From: Planctomycetota bacterium
GTDB lineage: Bacteria > Planctomycetota > Phycisphaerae > SM23-33
Assembly (NCBI GenBank): GCA_022705325.1
Contig: JAKJER010000001.1
Coordinates: 248,001 to 312,000, forward strand
DNA length: 64,000 bases
Reading direction: 5' to 3'
The notes under the pieces were generated by a model that was not told where the DNA came from, ran no database searches, and saw only the letters and a program-made list of their open reading frames with translations. The position numbers and the translations under genes are program-made. Position 1 is the first letter of the stretch. Every line of letters starts with the position of its first letter. Below, one piece after another: positions 9,694 to 17,818 of the stretch.

Positions 9694-11280
9694 ATGACTA
9701 CCGAACTGCAAGACAAACTGGCACACGCTCAGCGTCACGTTCGCGAGTTGGAGGTGCTGTACAAGATCAGCCGAATCCTCGCCGAGGGCGTTCGCCAGCG
9801 GGAGATGCTGGGCGAACTGCTGGAGTTGCTCCACGACGAGCTGGGCATGACCAGCGGCACGGTGCTGCTGCTGTCGCCCGACAGCAGCGAGTTGATGATC
9901 GAGGTCGGTCACAACCTCACCGATTCGCAGCGGGCGGCCGTCCGCTACCGCATGGGCGAGGGCATCGTCGGGCGGGTCGTCCAGACCGGCAAGCCGGTCA
10001 TCGTGCCCAAGGTGTCGGCCGAGCCCATGTTCCTCGATCGCCTGCGCCGCCGGCGCAACATCACCAAAGACGAGATCAGCTTCCTGTGCGTGCCCATCGC
10101 CATCGGGCGCGAGGTCGTCGGGGCCTTCTCCGTCGACCGGGTGTTCGACGAGTCAGCCTCGCTGGATGAGGACATCCGCCTGCTGTCCATCATCGCCAGC
10201 ATGATCGCGCACGACGTGAAAGCCCGGCGCCAGTCGGCGTCGGAACGCCAGGCCCTCGAAGAGGAGAACCTCCGCCTGCGCAGCGAGTTGGAGAACCGCT
10301 TCCGCCCGGAGAACATCATCGGCAACAGCGGATTGATGCGCCAGGTCTACAGCGCCATCCACCAGGTCGCTGCCAGCGACACCACGGTGCTCATCCGCGG
10401 CGAATCGGGAACGGGCAAGGAACTGGTCGCTCACGCGGTGCACTACTCCAGCCCCCGCCAGAAGGGGCCCTTCGTCAAGGTCAACTGCGCCGCCCTCAAC
10501 GAGAACCTGCTCGAGAGCGAGCTGTTCGGGCACGAGAAGGGCGCCTTCACCGGGGCCATCCAGAGCCGGCGAGGCCGCATCGAAGAGGCCGAGGGGGGCA
10601 CGCTCTTCCTCGATGAGATCGGCGACTTCTCCCCGGCCACCCAGATCAAGCTCCTCCGCGTCCTGCAGGAGCGGGAGTTCGAGCGGGTGGGCTCCAACCG
10701 CAGCCTCAAGGCCAACGTCCGCATCCTGGCGGCCACCAACCGCGACCTGGAGAAGGGCGTCGAGTCCGGGCAGTTCCGCCAGGACCTCTACTATCGCATC
10801 AACGTCTTCCCGATCTTCCTGCCCCCGCTGCGCGACCGCAAGGACGACATCCTTCTGCTGGCCGACTACTTCATCGAGAAGTACGCCCGCCAGATGAAGA
10901 AGGACGTCCGGCGCATCACCACGCCCGCCATCAACATGATGGTGGCCTACCACTGGCCCGGCAACGTTCGCGAGTTGGAGAACTGCATCGAGCGGGCCGT
11001 CCTGCTGAGCACCGACGGCGTGATCCACGGACATCACCTGCCCCCCACGCTGCAAACCTCCGACGCCAGCGACACCATCGGCGAGGGCTCGCTCAAGGAT
11101 CGCGTCAACCTCTTCGAGCGGGACATCATCACCGATGCCCTCAAACGCCACAACGGAAACGTGACCGCGGCGGCCGCCGACCTCAAGAGCACGCCGCGCA
11201 TCCTTCGCTACAAGGTCAGCGCCCTGCGCATCGACCCGCGGCGGTACAGCCGCAACCGCTCGGCGCGGTCGGCGACGTGA
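9694..11280 (+). CDS. sigma-54-dependent transcriptional activator with GAF domain (NifA-type layout)
   Basis: Enhancer-binding protein of 528 residues that would activate RpoN promoters. A short coiled coil (about 5-30) leads into a GAF sensor domain (about 30-175). The AAA+ domain has Walker A GESGTGKE (236-243), the sigma-54-contacting GAFTGA loop (283-288) and a Walker [14 protein letters not shown] Fis-type helix-turn-helix sits at the C terminus ([17 protein letters not shown]). The ligand of the GAF domain is unknown. ATG at 9694 was chosen because the GAF coiled coil starts there; no strong ribosome site is visible, and upstream in-frame DNA is the tRNA-Ser gene. ribD follows after 18 bp. 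Confidence 0.93.
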   Translation: MTTELQDKLAHAQRHVRELEVLYKISRILAEGVRQREMLGELLELLHDELGMTSGTVLLLSPDSSELMIEVGHNLTDSQRAAVRYRMGEGIVGRVVQTGKPVIVPKVSAEPMFLDRLRRRRNITKDEISFLCVPIAIGREVVGAFSVDRVFDESASLDEDIRLLSIIASMIAHDVKARRQSASERQALEEENLRLRSELENRFRPENIIGNSGLMRQVYSAIHQVAASDTTVLIRGESGTGKELVAHAVHYSSPRQKGPFVKVNCAALNENLLESELFGHEKGAFTGAIQSRRGRIEEAEGGTLFLDEIGDFSPATQIKLLRVLQEREFERVGSNRSLKANVRILAATNRDLEKGVESGQFRQDLYYRINVFPIFLPPLRDRKDDILLLADYFIEKYARQMKKDVRRITTPAINMMVAYHWPGNVRELENCIERAVLLSTDGVIHGHHLPPTLQTSDASDTIGEGSLKDRVNLFERDIITDALKRHNGNVTAAAADLKSTPRILRYKVSALRIDPRRYSRNRSARSAT

Positions 11281-11298
11281 TCTCCGAAGACACCAAGC

Positions 11299-12462
11299 AT
11301 GAGCCGCCCATACAGTGAAGACGACGTTCGGCTGATGTCGGTGGCGCTGGAGTGCGCCGCCGCCGGTCGGGGACTGGTCGAACCCAACCCGATGGTGGGC
11401 GCCGTGATCGCCCGCGACGGGCGGGAAGTCGCCCGAGGCTGGCACGGACGTTTCGGCGGGCCCCACGCGGAGGTGGAGGCGCTGCGGGCGGCCGAGCGGA
11501 GCGGCGCCGACGTTCGCGGGGCCACCCTGTACGTCACGCTCGAACCCTGCTGCCATCACGGCAAAACACCCCCCTGCACCGATGCGATCATCCAGGCCGG
11601 GATCGCCCGCGTGGTGGCGGGCATGGAAGACCCCGACGCCCGCGTGGCGGGCCAGGGCTTCGGCCGCCTGCGCCGGGCGGGGATCGAGGTGACCGTCGGC
11701 GTGGGCGCGCGGCGGGCCCTTCGCCTGCTGGCGCCGTACTGCAAGCTGCGGCGGACGGGCCGCCCCTGGGTGATCTGCAAGTGGGCCCAGACGGTGGACG
11801 GCTTCCTGGCCCTGCCGGTCGAACAGGGACGCTGGATCAGCAACGAGCGGTCGCGGGCGGTCGTGCACGAACTTCGCGGGCTGGTGGACGGCATCCTCGT
11901 CGGGGCCGCCACCGTGCTGAAGGACGACCCGCTTCTGACCAACCGCGGACCCAACCCGCGCCAGCCCGTCCGGGTGATCCTCGACGGACAGATCCGCTGC
12001 CCGCTCGACAGCCAAGTCATCCGCACCGCGCCGCAGACGCCGACCCTGATTGTCACCACCCCTGCCGGTCAGATCGCCCACTTCGACCGCTGCGCCCAAC
12101 TCCACCAGGCGGGGGTAGAGATGCTGGCCCTGCCCGCGGGCCCCAGTTGCGTCCCGTCCGAGTGCAACCGCATGGGCGTCAGCATCCAGGCCCTGCTGGA
12201 CGAACTGGGGCGGCGCCAGTGGACGCACCTGCTGGTCGAGGGCGGGCCGACCGTCCTGCGACAGTTCATCTCGGCCGGCCTGGCCGACGAACTGATCGTC
12301 TTCTGCCCGGCCCAGGCGGACCTGCACGGGCAAATCGATGCCGTCATCCACATGGACCTGCCCCGCTTCGACGTGGCTGCCCTGGCCGCCCAGGGCAAAC
12401 TCCCCCCGCCGGAGATCCGCCTCCTGGACGGCGACGTGATGCTGAGCTATCTCCTCCGCTGA
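11299..12462 (+). CDS. ribD: bifunctional riboflavin biosynthesis deaminase/reductase RibD
   Basis: Performs two successive steps of riboflavin synthesis: deamination of the diaminohydroxy-phosphoribosylamino-pyrimidine, then NADPH reduction of the ribosyl side chain. The 387-residue protein has the CMP/dCMP-deaminase zinc motif PHAEVEAL (His56, catalytic Glu58) with PCCHHGKTPPC (Cys84, Cys93). The reductase domain runs from about residue 155 (CKWAQTVDGFLA, VEGGPTVLRQF). Length matches the family. It lies 18 bp after the sigma-54 activator and is probably co-transcribed; no other rib genes are in view. The deaminase and reductase halves both look intact. Confidence 0.96.
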   Translation: MSRPYSEDDVRLMSVALECAAAGRGLVEPNPMVGAVIARDGREVARGWHGRFGGPHAEVEALRAAERSGADVRGATLYVTLEPCCHHGKTPPCTDAIIQAGIARVVAGMEDPDARVAGQGFGRLRRAGIEVTVGVGARRALRLLAPYCKLRRTGRPWVICKWAQTVDGFLALPVEQGRWISNERSRAVVHELRGLVDGILVGAATVLKDDPLLTNRGPNPRQPVRVILDGQIRCPLDSQVIRTAPQTPTLIVTTPAGQIAHFDRCAQLHQAGVEMLALPAGPSCVPSECNRMGVSIQALLDELGRRQWTHLLVEGGPTVLRQFISAGLADELIVFCPAQADLHGQIDAVIHMDLPRFDVAALAAQGKLPPPEIRLLDGDVMLSYLLR

Positions 12463-12471
12463 GAATCGTGG

Positions 12472-12477
12472 TATACT
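12472..12477 (+). promoter_or_regulatory. candidate -10 box 6 bp before the PIN gene
   Basis: TATACT lies 6 bp upstream of the GTG codon at 12484. No good -35 is apparent. Initiation at the usual distance would start the transcript at the GTG itself, giving a leaderless mRNA. Confidence 0.4.
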
Positions 12478-12483
12478 GGAGCA

Positions 12484-12965
12484 GTGGCACGTGTCTACCT
12501 GGAAACGAGCTTCGTCAGCGCCTGTGTCTCGACAAGGGACGACATGCGGAGCCAGTATCGCAAGAATGATAGCCTGTGGTGGTGGACGTTCGAGCGAGCA
12601 AGGCACAATCTGTTCGTCTCCGACATGGTGGTAGCCGAACTGTCAGATGCTCGTTATCCTCATAGGGACACCGCCTTGGCCTTTATAGAAGACATACCCG
12701 TGTTGGCTATCACGGAGCCCATGGTAGCCTTGGCAAAGGTGTTTGCCGACAGAAAGGTAATGCCCAAGCCCATCAGTGGTGATGCTCTTCACGTTGCTGT
12801 GGCAACGGTAGAGAACTGCAAATATGTCCTGCATGGAATGTGAAGCATCTCGCCAATCCCAACAAGGTCCAGCATCTGACCGCTGTTTGCCTGGAGTTTG
12901 GGTGGTTGCCTCCTAGAATCTTGCGACCGGACGACGTGATGGAGATTGAGGATGACGCCAGCTAG
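12484..12965 (+). pseudogene. PIN-domain (VapC-like) toxin, frameshifted
   Basis: VapC-like PIN ribonuclease of the short type beginning with the YLETS motif (Glu in place of the usual first Asp), then VVAELSDA and SGDALHVAVATVENC. The first frame (GTG at 12484) ends at 12843. Joining the next frame from TGG at 12834 continues the family's expected ending: TWN-like WNVKHLANPN, then LTAVCLEFGWLPPRILRPDD, stopping at 12965. One base is therefore missing near 12830-12833. The break removes the last conserved acidic/Asn region, so the toxin is probably dead unless the base is a sequencing error or recoding occurs; no slippery heptamer is seen. The downstream small gene overlaps the restored end by 14 bp. 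Confidence 0.78.
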
Positions 12966-13140
12966 CAAAACCCGGCGACCAAAGGACCCGATCGTGGATG
13001 AAGTGAGAGCGGTGCGCGAAGCCATGGACAAGGAAGTCGGGCACGACGTGACCAAGCTGGCCGAGCGGGCTCATCGCATCGGCGAGGAGTATCGGCGCAC
13101 GCGCAATCGTTCCGCTGCCAACACCCCACCCACGAAATAG
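12952..13140 (+). CDS. small acidic/basic protein, probable antitoxin partner of the PIN toxin
   Basis: A 62-residue protein with a motif typical of small proteins encoded beside YLETS-type PIN toxins: DPIVDEVRAVREAMDKEVG followed by a helix-rich stretch ending EEYRRTR. It starts at ATG 12952 inside the restored end of the PIN frame, the overlapping arrangement usual for toxin-antitoxin pairs, though here the order is toxin first. A TTG six bases earlier is an alternative start. Assignment as antitoxin is inference from position, size and the conserved motif. Confidence 0.55.
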   Translation: MTPASKTRRPKDPIVDEVRAVREAMDKEVGHDVTKLAERAHRIGEEYRRTRNRSAANTPPTK

Positions 13141-13190
13141 CCGTCTCGCTTTCTTAGTGGACATTCTGTCCGGGCTCTCTGGAGCGCTCC

Positions 13191-14345
13191 ATGATTCGAC
13201 TCACCATCTGTGGGATCGTCTCTTGCTTGGCTATAGCGGCCCGCGCGGGCCCTTCGGGCCAGGCCCCGGTCACCTTCAAGATCGTGAAGGAGTCCGCCGG
13301 CATGACCACGGCCCCGCCGGCGGTCCGCGTGTTGACGGCCGCGGAGCAGTGGACGCTTCGCGAGGGGCGGACGTGGAGCGGACAGAACGGGCGGGAGATC
13401 TTCTTCACGCTCGTTCCCGCGTCAGCCGACGCGGCGCTGCCGGAGGTGACGGTGTCGGCCGCCGGCGTCCAGCCCGTGCGGGTGATCGTCGGCAAGAGCG
13501 ACGTGCCGTTCACTCGCCAGGGCGACCAGGTGCGTTTCACGCTCGTCCGCGACACCCGCAACGCCATGCTGCTCAACCAGGTCCTCCACGACAGCGAGGG
13601 GGGCCTGCCCATCCATCTCTACCATAACTGGCTCATCCGCCAGGACGGACCGTTCCACGGCAAGCCCGTGCCGCGCGTCGAAGCGCGGGCCGTGCCGAAC
13701 TACCTGGTCGCGGCGAGGGAAGCCCTGAAGCTGATGGGGCGGACCGGGCCCAAGGACGAGAAGGACTTCGAGGGCAGCATCACGCTGATGGGCTTCGAGG
13801 TCGCCTGCGCCCGGGGGCACCACGACTATCCGCCGCACGTACACGTCATGCTCTGGGTGCCGGGCTATGTAGGCGGAGAGGTGCCCCATTTCTACCTGGA
13901 CGCGGCTGGGCGGATCGTGCGGAACTCCTTCGGCATCCTCGGCGACGAGGGCGGCAAGTTCCCGGACCGCGGCGCCGTCATCGAGCGCAAGCGCAAGCGG
14001 GCCGGCGAATACGGCCCGGGCAAGCCCTGCGGCCTGTACGACCTGAAGGAGCGCCTGGCGGTGGAACTGACGATCACCGAGGACGGCGGCCTGCAAATGG
14101 CCCGTCCCGGCGCCCTTCCGTACCTGCTGATTGCCGACTCCGCCGGGGCTGACCGTGGCGTCCTGGTCCGCCAGGGCGACAAGACGCTCGTGCGGGCGTG
14201 CGTGGACGACGACGCCGAAAAGGGCCTCACGGTGGTAACGGTGGAGCACCTGGCGGGCCAGAAGGTCGTGCGGACGGTTCGGCAGGAAATGCGCTACGAC
14301 CCGTTCACGGGGCTCGCCCCGCAGGCGGCCAAGGGGAAGCCGTAA
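13191..14345 (+). CDS. secreted protein of unknown function
   Basis: A 384-residue product with a signal peptide (MIRLTICGIVSCLAIAARAG) and a GGAG site just upstream of ATG 13191. The rest is a mixed alpha/beta secreted protein without a motif I recognise. A His-rich segment (GHHDYPPHVHVMLWVPGY) about residues 204-222 could bind metal. The DNA around the signal-peptide cleavage site holds a GGCCC-TTC-GGGCC hairpin, which may be one of the palindromic insertions common in this genome. The neighbouring genes give no functional hint. Confidence 0.6.
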   Translation: MIRLTICGIVSCLAIAARAGPSGQAPVTFKIVKESAGMTTAPPAVRVLTAAEQWTLREGRTWSGQNGREIFFTLVPASADAALPEVTVSAAGVQPVRVIVGKSDVPFTRQGDQVRFTLVRDTRNAMLLNQVLHDSEGGLPIHLYHNWLIRQDGPFHGKPVPRVEARAVPNYLVAAREALKLMGRTGPKDEKDFEGSITLMGFEVACARGHHDYPPHVHVMLWVPGYVGGEVPHFYLDAAGRIVRNSFGILGDEGGKFPDRGAVIERKRKRAGEYGPGKPCGLYDLKERLAVELTITEDGGLQMARPGALPYLLIADSAGADRGVLVRQGDKTLVRACVDDDAEKGLTVVTVEHLAGQKVVRTVRQEMRYDPFTGLAPQAAKGKP

Positions 14346-14434
14346 AGGACGCAGGGATGGCCGCGGCAAATATGCAGCCACATAGCACATGAGCAGATGG
14401 CGCAGGTCTAGCCGGAGAAGGGAGAACCGTGCAG

Positions 14435-14935
14435 CTACTGCTCCTGGTCGCGCGCCGAAGCAGGCACGTGGGTCTCGACGAACGCCACCAGTTCCTTGAA
14501 CCGCTGGAGGGCCAGGGCGTCGAGCTTGAAGCGCTTGGCCTCGCCGTGGGCCAGGTAGAGGATCTGCTTCTCGTCGAAGACGGAGGTGTCGAGTTTCTTG
14601 ACGTCGGACCACGCCAGGCGGGGTTCATCCACGTAGCCGATGCCCTGGGCGTCGGCGATCAGGACGTGATGCTGGAGCTTTCGCCCCCGGTAGACGAACC
14701 AGCCCGCCAGCGGCACAAAGAGGAAGGGCCCGTAGTGGTTCAGCCAGTAGCCCACGTACTTGTCGAAAGTCGGGAAGCTGAGCGGCTGGTCGGGGTGGGG
14801 GTACTTGCCGCGGTCCAGCACGCACCAGAGCGACAGGGCCACCAGCAGGCCCGCCCAGATGAACTTGCGTATCCACACGTCCTTCGTGGGGGGGCATTCG
14901 ATGCGTTGGTCTTGTCCGCTTGTCTGTTCGCTCAT
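14435..14935 (-). CDS. small inner-membrane protein, function unknown
   Basis: A 166-residue protein with two predicted transmembrane helices: about 24-42 (FIWAGLLVALSLWCVL) and about 69-84 (GPFLFVPLAGWFVYRG). A soluble C-terminal half follows (VLIADAQGIGYVDEPRLAW and onward) that resembles small PH-like domains in YdbS/DUF-type membrane proteins. That resemblance is weak. ATG 14935 has GGGAGCG upstream. It lies convergent to the unknown secreted protein and divergent from gapA. Confidence 0.55.
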   Translation of the reverse strand: MSEQTSGQDQRIECPPTKDVWIRKFIWAGLLVALSLWCVLDRGKYPHPDQPLSFPTFDKYVGYWLNHYGPFLFVPLAGWFVYRGRKLQHHVLIADAQGIGYVDEPRLAWSDVKKLDTSVFDEKQILYLAHGEAKRFKLDALALQRFKELVAFVETHVPASARDQEQ

Positions 14936-15071
14936 GTTGCGCTCCCGGAATCACTGTTTCCATCGGCCGACGGGACGCCGAACTTGACCGGATGTTCCAC
15001 CCCGCCCGGGCGGGGCGGCCGCGGGGCCTGCACCGCCGAAACGGGCGGCGGGGAAACCGGCCAGAAAAGCA

Positions 15072-15100
15072 TTGACAGCCGGGCATGGCGAGTGTAACGT
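15072..15100 (+). promoter_or_regulatory. promoter of gapA
   Basis: A perfect -35 TTGACA (15072-15077), a 17-bp spacer and TAACGT as -10 (15095-15100). The resulting leader of about 110 nt before gapA contains a CCTGCCT-GA-AGGCAGG hairpin (about 15110-15126). The -10 matches the consensus only at three positions. Confidence 0.6.
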
Positions 15101-15216
15101 TTTCGGTCCTGCCTGCCTGAAGGCAGGCCCTGCCTGGGCCGGTCGGGGAGCGGATGCGGAGCCGGCGGGCAGGGGAAGAAGGTCCAAGGAACCTCCAAAG
15201 GAACAGGAGCTTTACT

Positions 15217-16236
15217 ATGGCAATCAAAGTTGGCATCAACGGGTTCGGGCGCATCGGGCGGCTGACCTTCCGCAAGCTGGCGGAGAACTTCGACAAGTTC
15301 GACGTGGTCGCGATCAACGACCTGTTCGACGCGGACATGTTGGCGTACATGCTGCGGTACGACTCCACGCAGGGTCGCTTCCCGGGCAAGGTCGTGGCCA
15401 AGCAGGGCGCGATCGTCGTCAACGGCAAGGAAATCCCCATCCTGGGCGAAAAGGACCCCACCAAGCTGCCGTGGGGCGCCAAGGGCGTCGACGTGGTCCT
15501 CGAGTCCACCGGCAAGTTCACCTCCCGCGCCACCGAGGGCAAGGGCGGCTATGACAGCCACCTCGCCGCCGGGGCCAGGAAGGTCCTGCTGTCGGCGCCG
15601 GCCAAGGACAAGCCCGACGCCACCATCGTGCTCGGCGTCAACGACGACCTGCTCCAGGCCAGCCACAAGTGCGTCTCCAACGCCTCCTGCACGACCAACA
15701 GCCTGGCCCCCGCCTGCAAGGTGCTGCACGAGTCCGTCGGCATCGTCAAGGGCCTGATGACCACCGTCCACGCCTACACCAACGACCAGGCCATCCTGGA
15801 CATGCCCTACAAGGACAAGCGCCGCGGGCGCGCCGCCGCCATCAACACCGTGCCCTCGACCACCGGCGCCGCCAAGGCCCTGGGCGAAGTCTTCCCCGCC
15901 CTCAAGGGCAAGCTGCACGGCTACGCCCTCCGCGTCCCGGTTCCGACCGGCTCGATCACCGACCTGACCTTCAACGCCGCCCGCAAGACCAGCGTCGAGG
16001 AGATCAACGAGACCGTCCGCGCCGCCGCCGAAGGCCCCATGAAGGGCATCATCGAGTTCGTGACCGACCCGATCGTCTCCAGCGACATCATCGGCAACCC
16101 GGCCAGCTCGATCTTCGACTCCACCAACACCATCGTCCTCGACGGCGACATGGTCAAGGTGACCATGTGGTACGACAACGAGTGGGGCTATAGCTGCCGC
16201 AGCGTCGACCTCATCGAGCGCCTGGCCGCCATGTAA
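15217..16236 (+). CDS. gapA: glyceraldehyde-3-phosphate dehydrogenase, type I
   Basis: Catalyses oxidation and phosphorylation of glyceraldehyde 3-phosphate in glycolysis/gluconeogenesis. The 339-residue protein has the NAD-binding GFGRIGR (9-15), NDLFD (35-39), the catalytic-Cys block SNASCTTN (Cys158) and the C-terminal [11 protein letters not shown]. Length is normal. ATG 15217 has CAGGAG upstream and starts exactly at the family's N terminus. It is a single gene with its own promoter; pgk and tpi are not nearby. Confidence 0.98.
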   Translation: MAIKVGINGFGRIGRLTFRKLAENFDKFDVVAINDLFDADMLAYMLRYDSTQGRFPGKVVAKQGAIVVNGKEIPILGEKDPTKLPWGAKGVDVVLESTGKFTSRATEGKGGYDSHLAAGARKVLLSAPAKDKPDATIVLGVNDDLLQASHKCVSNASCTTNSLAPACKVLHESVGIVKGLMTTVHAYTNDQAILDMPYKDKRRGRAAAINTVPSTTGAAKALGEVFPALKGKLHGYALRVPVPTGSITDLTFNAARKTSVEEINETVRAAAEGPMKGIIEFVTDPIVSSDIIGNPASSIFDSTNTIVLDGDMVKVTMWYDNEWGYSCRSVDLIERLAAM

Positions 16237-16289
16237 GCCGCACCGACAACCAGACCGCGGGCCGCTGCCGGGCCCGCAACGCTGAACTG

Positions 16290-16326
16290 CGACGGGCCTG
16301 TCCGTGTCCAACGGGCGGGCCCGTCG
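16290..16326 (+). terminator. candidate terminator of gapA
   Basis: A 9-bp perfect stem, CGACGGGCC (16290-16298) with GGCCCGTCG (16318-16326), followed only by GCTTTACC. The T tract is weak, so intrinsic termination is uncertain. Confidence 0.4.
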
Positions 16327-16328
16327 GC

Positions 16329-16357
16329 TTTACCGCGAGGCGTCCTCCCCGTACAAT
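16329..16357 (+). promoter_or_regulatory. candidate promoter of the FAD oxidoreductase-recQ operon
   Basis: TTTACC (-35, 16329-16334), a 17-bp spacer and TACAAT (-10, 16352-16357), 24 bp before the ATG. The -35 overlaps the tail of the candidate gapA terminator. Confidence 0.5.
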
Positions 16358-16381
16358 GCGGGCCGGGGCGGGAGCTTGACT

Positions 16382-17806
16382 ATGGATAACCGGCAATTAC
16401 ATCGCCGAACGTTCTTCGCTTCTGGCGCCGCGGCGGCCTTGGGCTTGGCGGGCGGGTCCGCGTCGGCAGACGATGCAGCCCCGCCCGGGACGCTCCGCGA
16501 GGCCCCGCGCGACGTCAAGGTGATCGACGACTGCGACGTGGTCGTCTGCGGGGGCGGGCCGGCGGGGGCGGCTGCCGCCATCGCCGCCGCACGGGCGGGA
16601 GCTCGCACGCGCCTCATCGAGGCCAACGGCTGCCTGGGCGGGATCTGGACGGCCGGGCTGCTGAGCTGGATCCTCGACGCCCGCAACAAGGGCGGGATCA
16701 TGCGCGAGATCGTCGAGCGCCTGCGCCGCCAGGACGCGGCCGTGGGCCTGTCGGCCGAGGGGGCCTCCGGCAGCGAGGCCTACCGCCCCGAGACCATGAA
16801 GCTCCTGCTCGAGCAGATGTGCCAGGAGGCCGGCGTGACCGTCCGCCTGCACACGATGGTGGTCGGCGCCGTCCGCGACGCCGCGGGGCGGATCACCCAC
16901 GCGATCACGGAGTCTAAGTCCGGGCGCGAGGCCTTCGCGGGCAAGACGTTCGTCGACGCCACCGGCGACGGCGACCTGTCCGCCCGGGCCGGCTGTTCGT
17001 TCGACTACGGGCGGGAAGGCACCGGCCAGGCCCAGCCCATGAGCATGATCGCCATGCTGGTGGGCCTGGACCCGAAGGCGGTCTCCGCTTTCACCCGCGG
17101 GCTCAGCAGCGAGAAGGGCCAAAGCTCCAAGGCCCGCTTGCTGGCTGAGATGACGCGATGCGGGGTGACGCCCTCCTACTCGCAACCCACCATGTTCTAC
17201 CTGGGCAGCGGGCTGTACTGCCTGATGGCCAACCACGAGTACGGCGTCTCGCCCATGAGCGCGGACGATCTGACCGCCGCCACGCTCCGCGGGCGGGCCG
17301 AGGTCCATCGCCTGGTCTACGCCCTCCGCAAGAACAGCCCCGCCTGGGCCGACGTGCAGATCGTCGCGACGGCGGAGCACATCGGCGTCCGCGAGGGGCG
17401 GCGGATTCGCGGGCTCTACCAGGTCTCGAAAGAGGACCTCCGCACCGGCGCCCGCCACGACGACGCCGTCTGCCGCGTCTTCTTCGGGGTCGACGTCCAC
17501 TCCACCGATCCCTCAAAGGAAAAAGGCATCGCCCGCGAGGGCCTGCGGGCCAGGGCCTACGACATCCCGTACCGCTCGCTGATCGCCGCCGACGTCAAGG
17601 GCCTGCTGCTGGCCGGGCGGTGCATCAGCGGCGATTTCCTGGCCCACTCGAGCTACCGGGTGACGGGCAATTCCGTCGCGTGCGGACAGGCCGCCGGCGC
17701 CGCCGCCGCCCTGGCTGCCAAGAGCGGCAAGCTGCCCCAGGACGTGCCCTTCGGCGAGATCAAACAGGCGGTCGAGAAGCAGCCCGCCACCCAGCCGGCT
17801 GACTGA
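16382..17806 (+). CDS. Tat-exported FAD-dependent oxidoreductase
   Basis: Flavoprotein of 474 residues of the FAD_oxidored type seen repeatedly in planctomycetes. The N terminus has a Tat-like signal (HRRTFFASGAAAALGLAGG). The dinucleotide-binding motif CGGGPAGAAAAIAAARAG lies at about residues 55-73, followed by EANGCLGG. The C-terminal FAD site reads LLLAGRCISGDFLAHSSYR then GQAAGAAAA. ATG 16382 is preceded by GGGAG. recQ begins 12 bp downstream and is probably co-transcribed, though no functional link is obvious. The substrate is unknown; polysaccharide or sugar-acid oxidation is one guess. Confidence 0.82.
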   Translation: MDNRQLHRRTFFASGAAAALGLAGGSASADDAAPPGTLREAPRDVKVIDDCDVVVCGGGPAGAAAAIAAARAGARTRLIEANGCLGGIWTAGLLSWILDARNKGGIMREIVERLRRQDAAVGLSAEGASGSEAYRPETMKLLLEQMCQEAGVTVRLHTMVVGAVRDAAGRITHAITESKSGREAFAGKTFVDATGDGDLSARAGCSFDYGREGTGQAQPMSMIAMLVGLDPKAVSAFTRGLSSEKGQSSKARLLAEMTRCGVTPSYSQPTMFYLGSGLYCLMANHEYGVSPMSADDLTAATLRGRAEVHRLVYALRKNSPAWADVQIVATAEHIGVREGRRIRGLYQVSKEDLRTGARHDDAVCRVFFGVDVHSTDPSKEKGIAREGLRARAYDIPYRSLIAADVKGLLLAGRCISGDFLAHSSYRVTGNSVACGQAAGAAAALAAKSGKLPQDVPFGEIKQAVEKQPATQPAD

Positions 17807-17818
17807 CCCGGACGATTC

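Noticed and set aside
14936..15216. Riboswitch-like leader upstream of gapA
   Set aside because: Only simple CCTGCC/GGCAGG hairpins are seen; no conserved aptamer core could be recognised.
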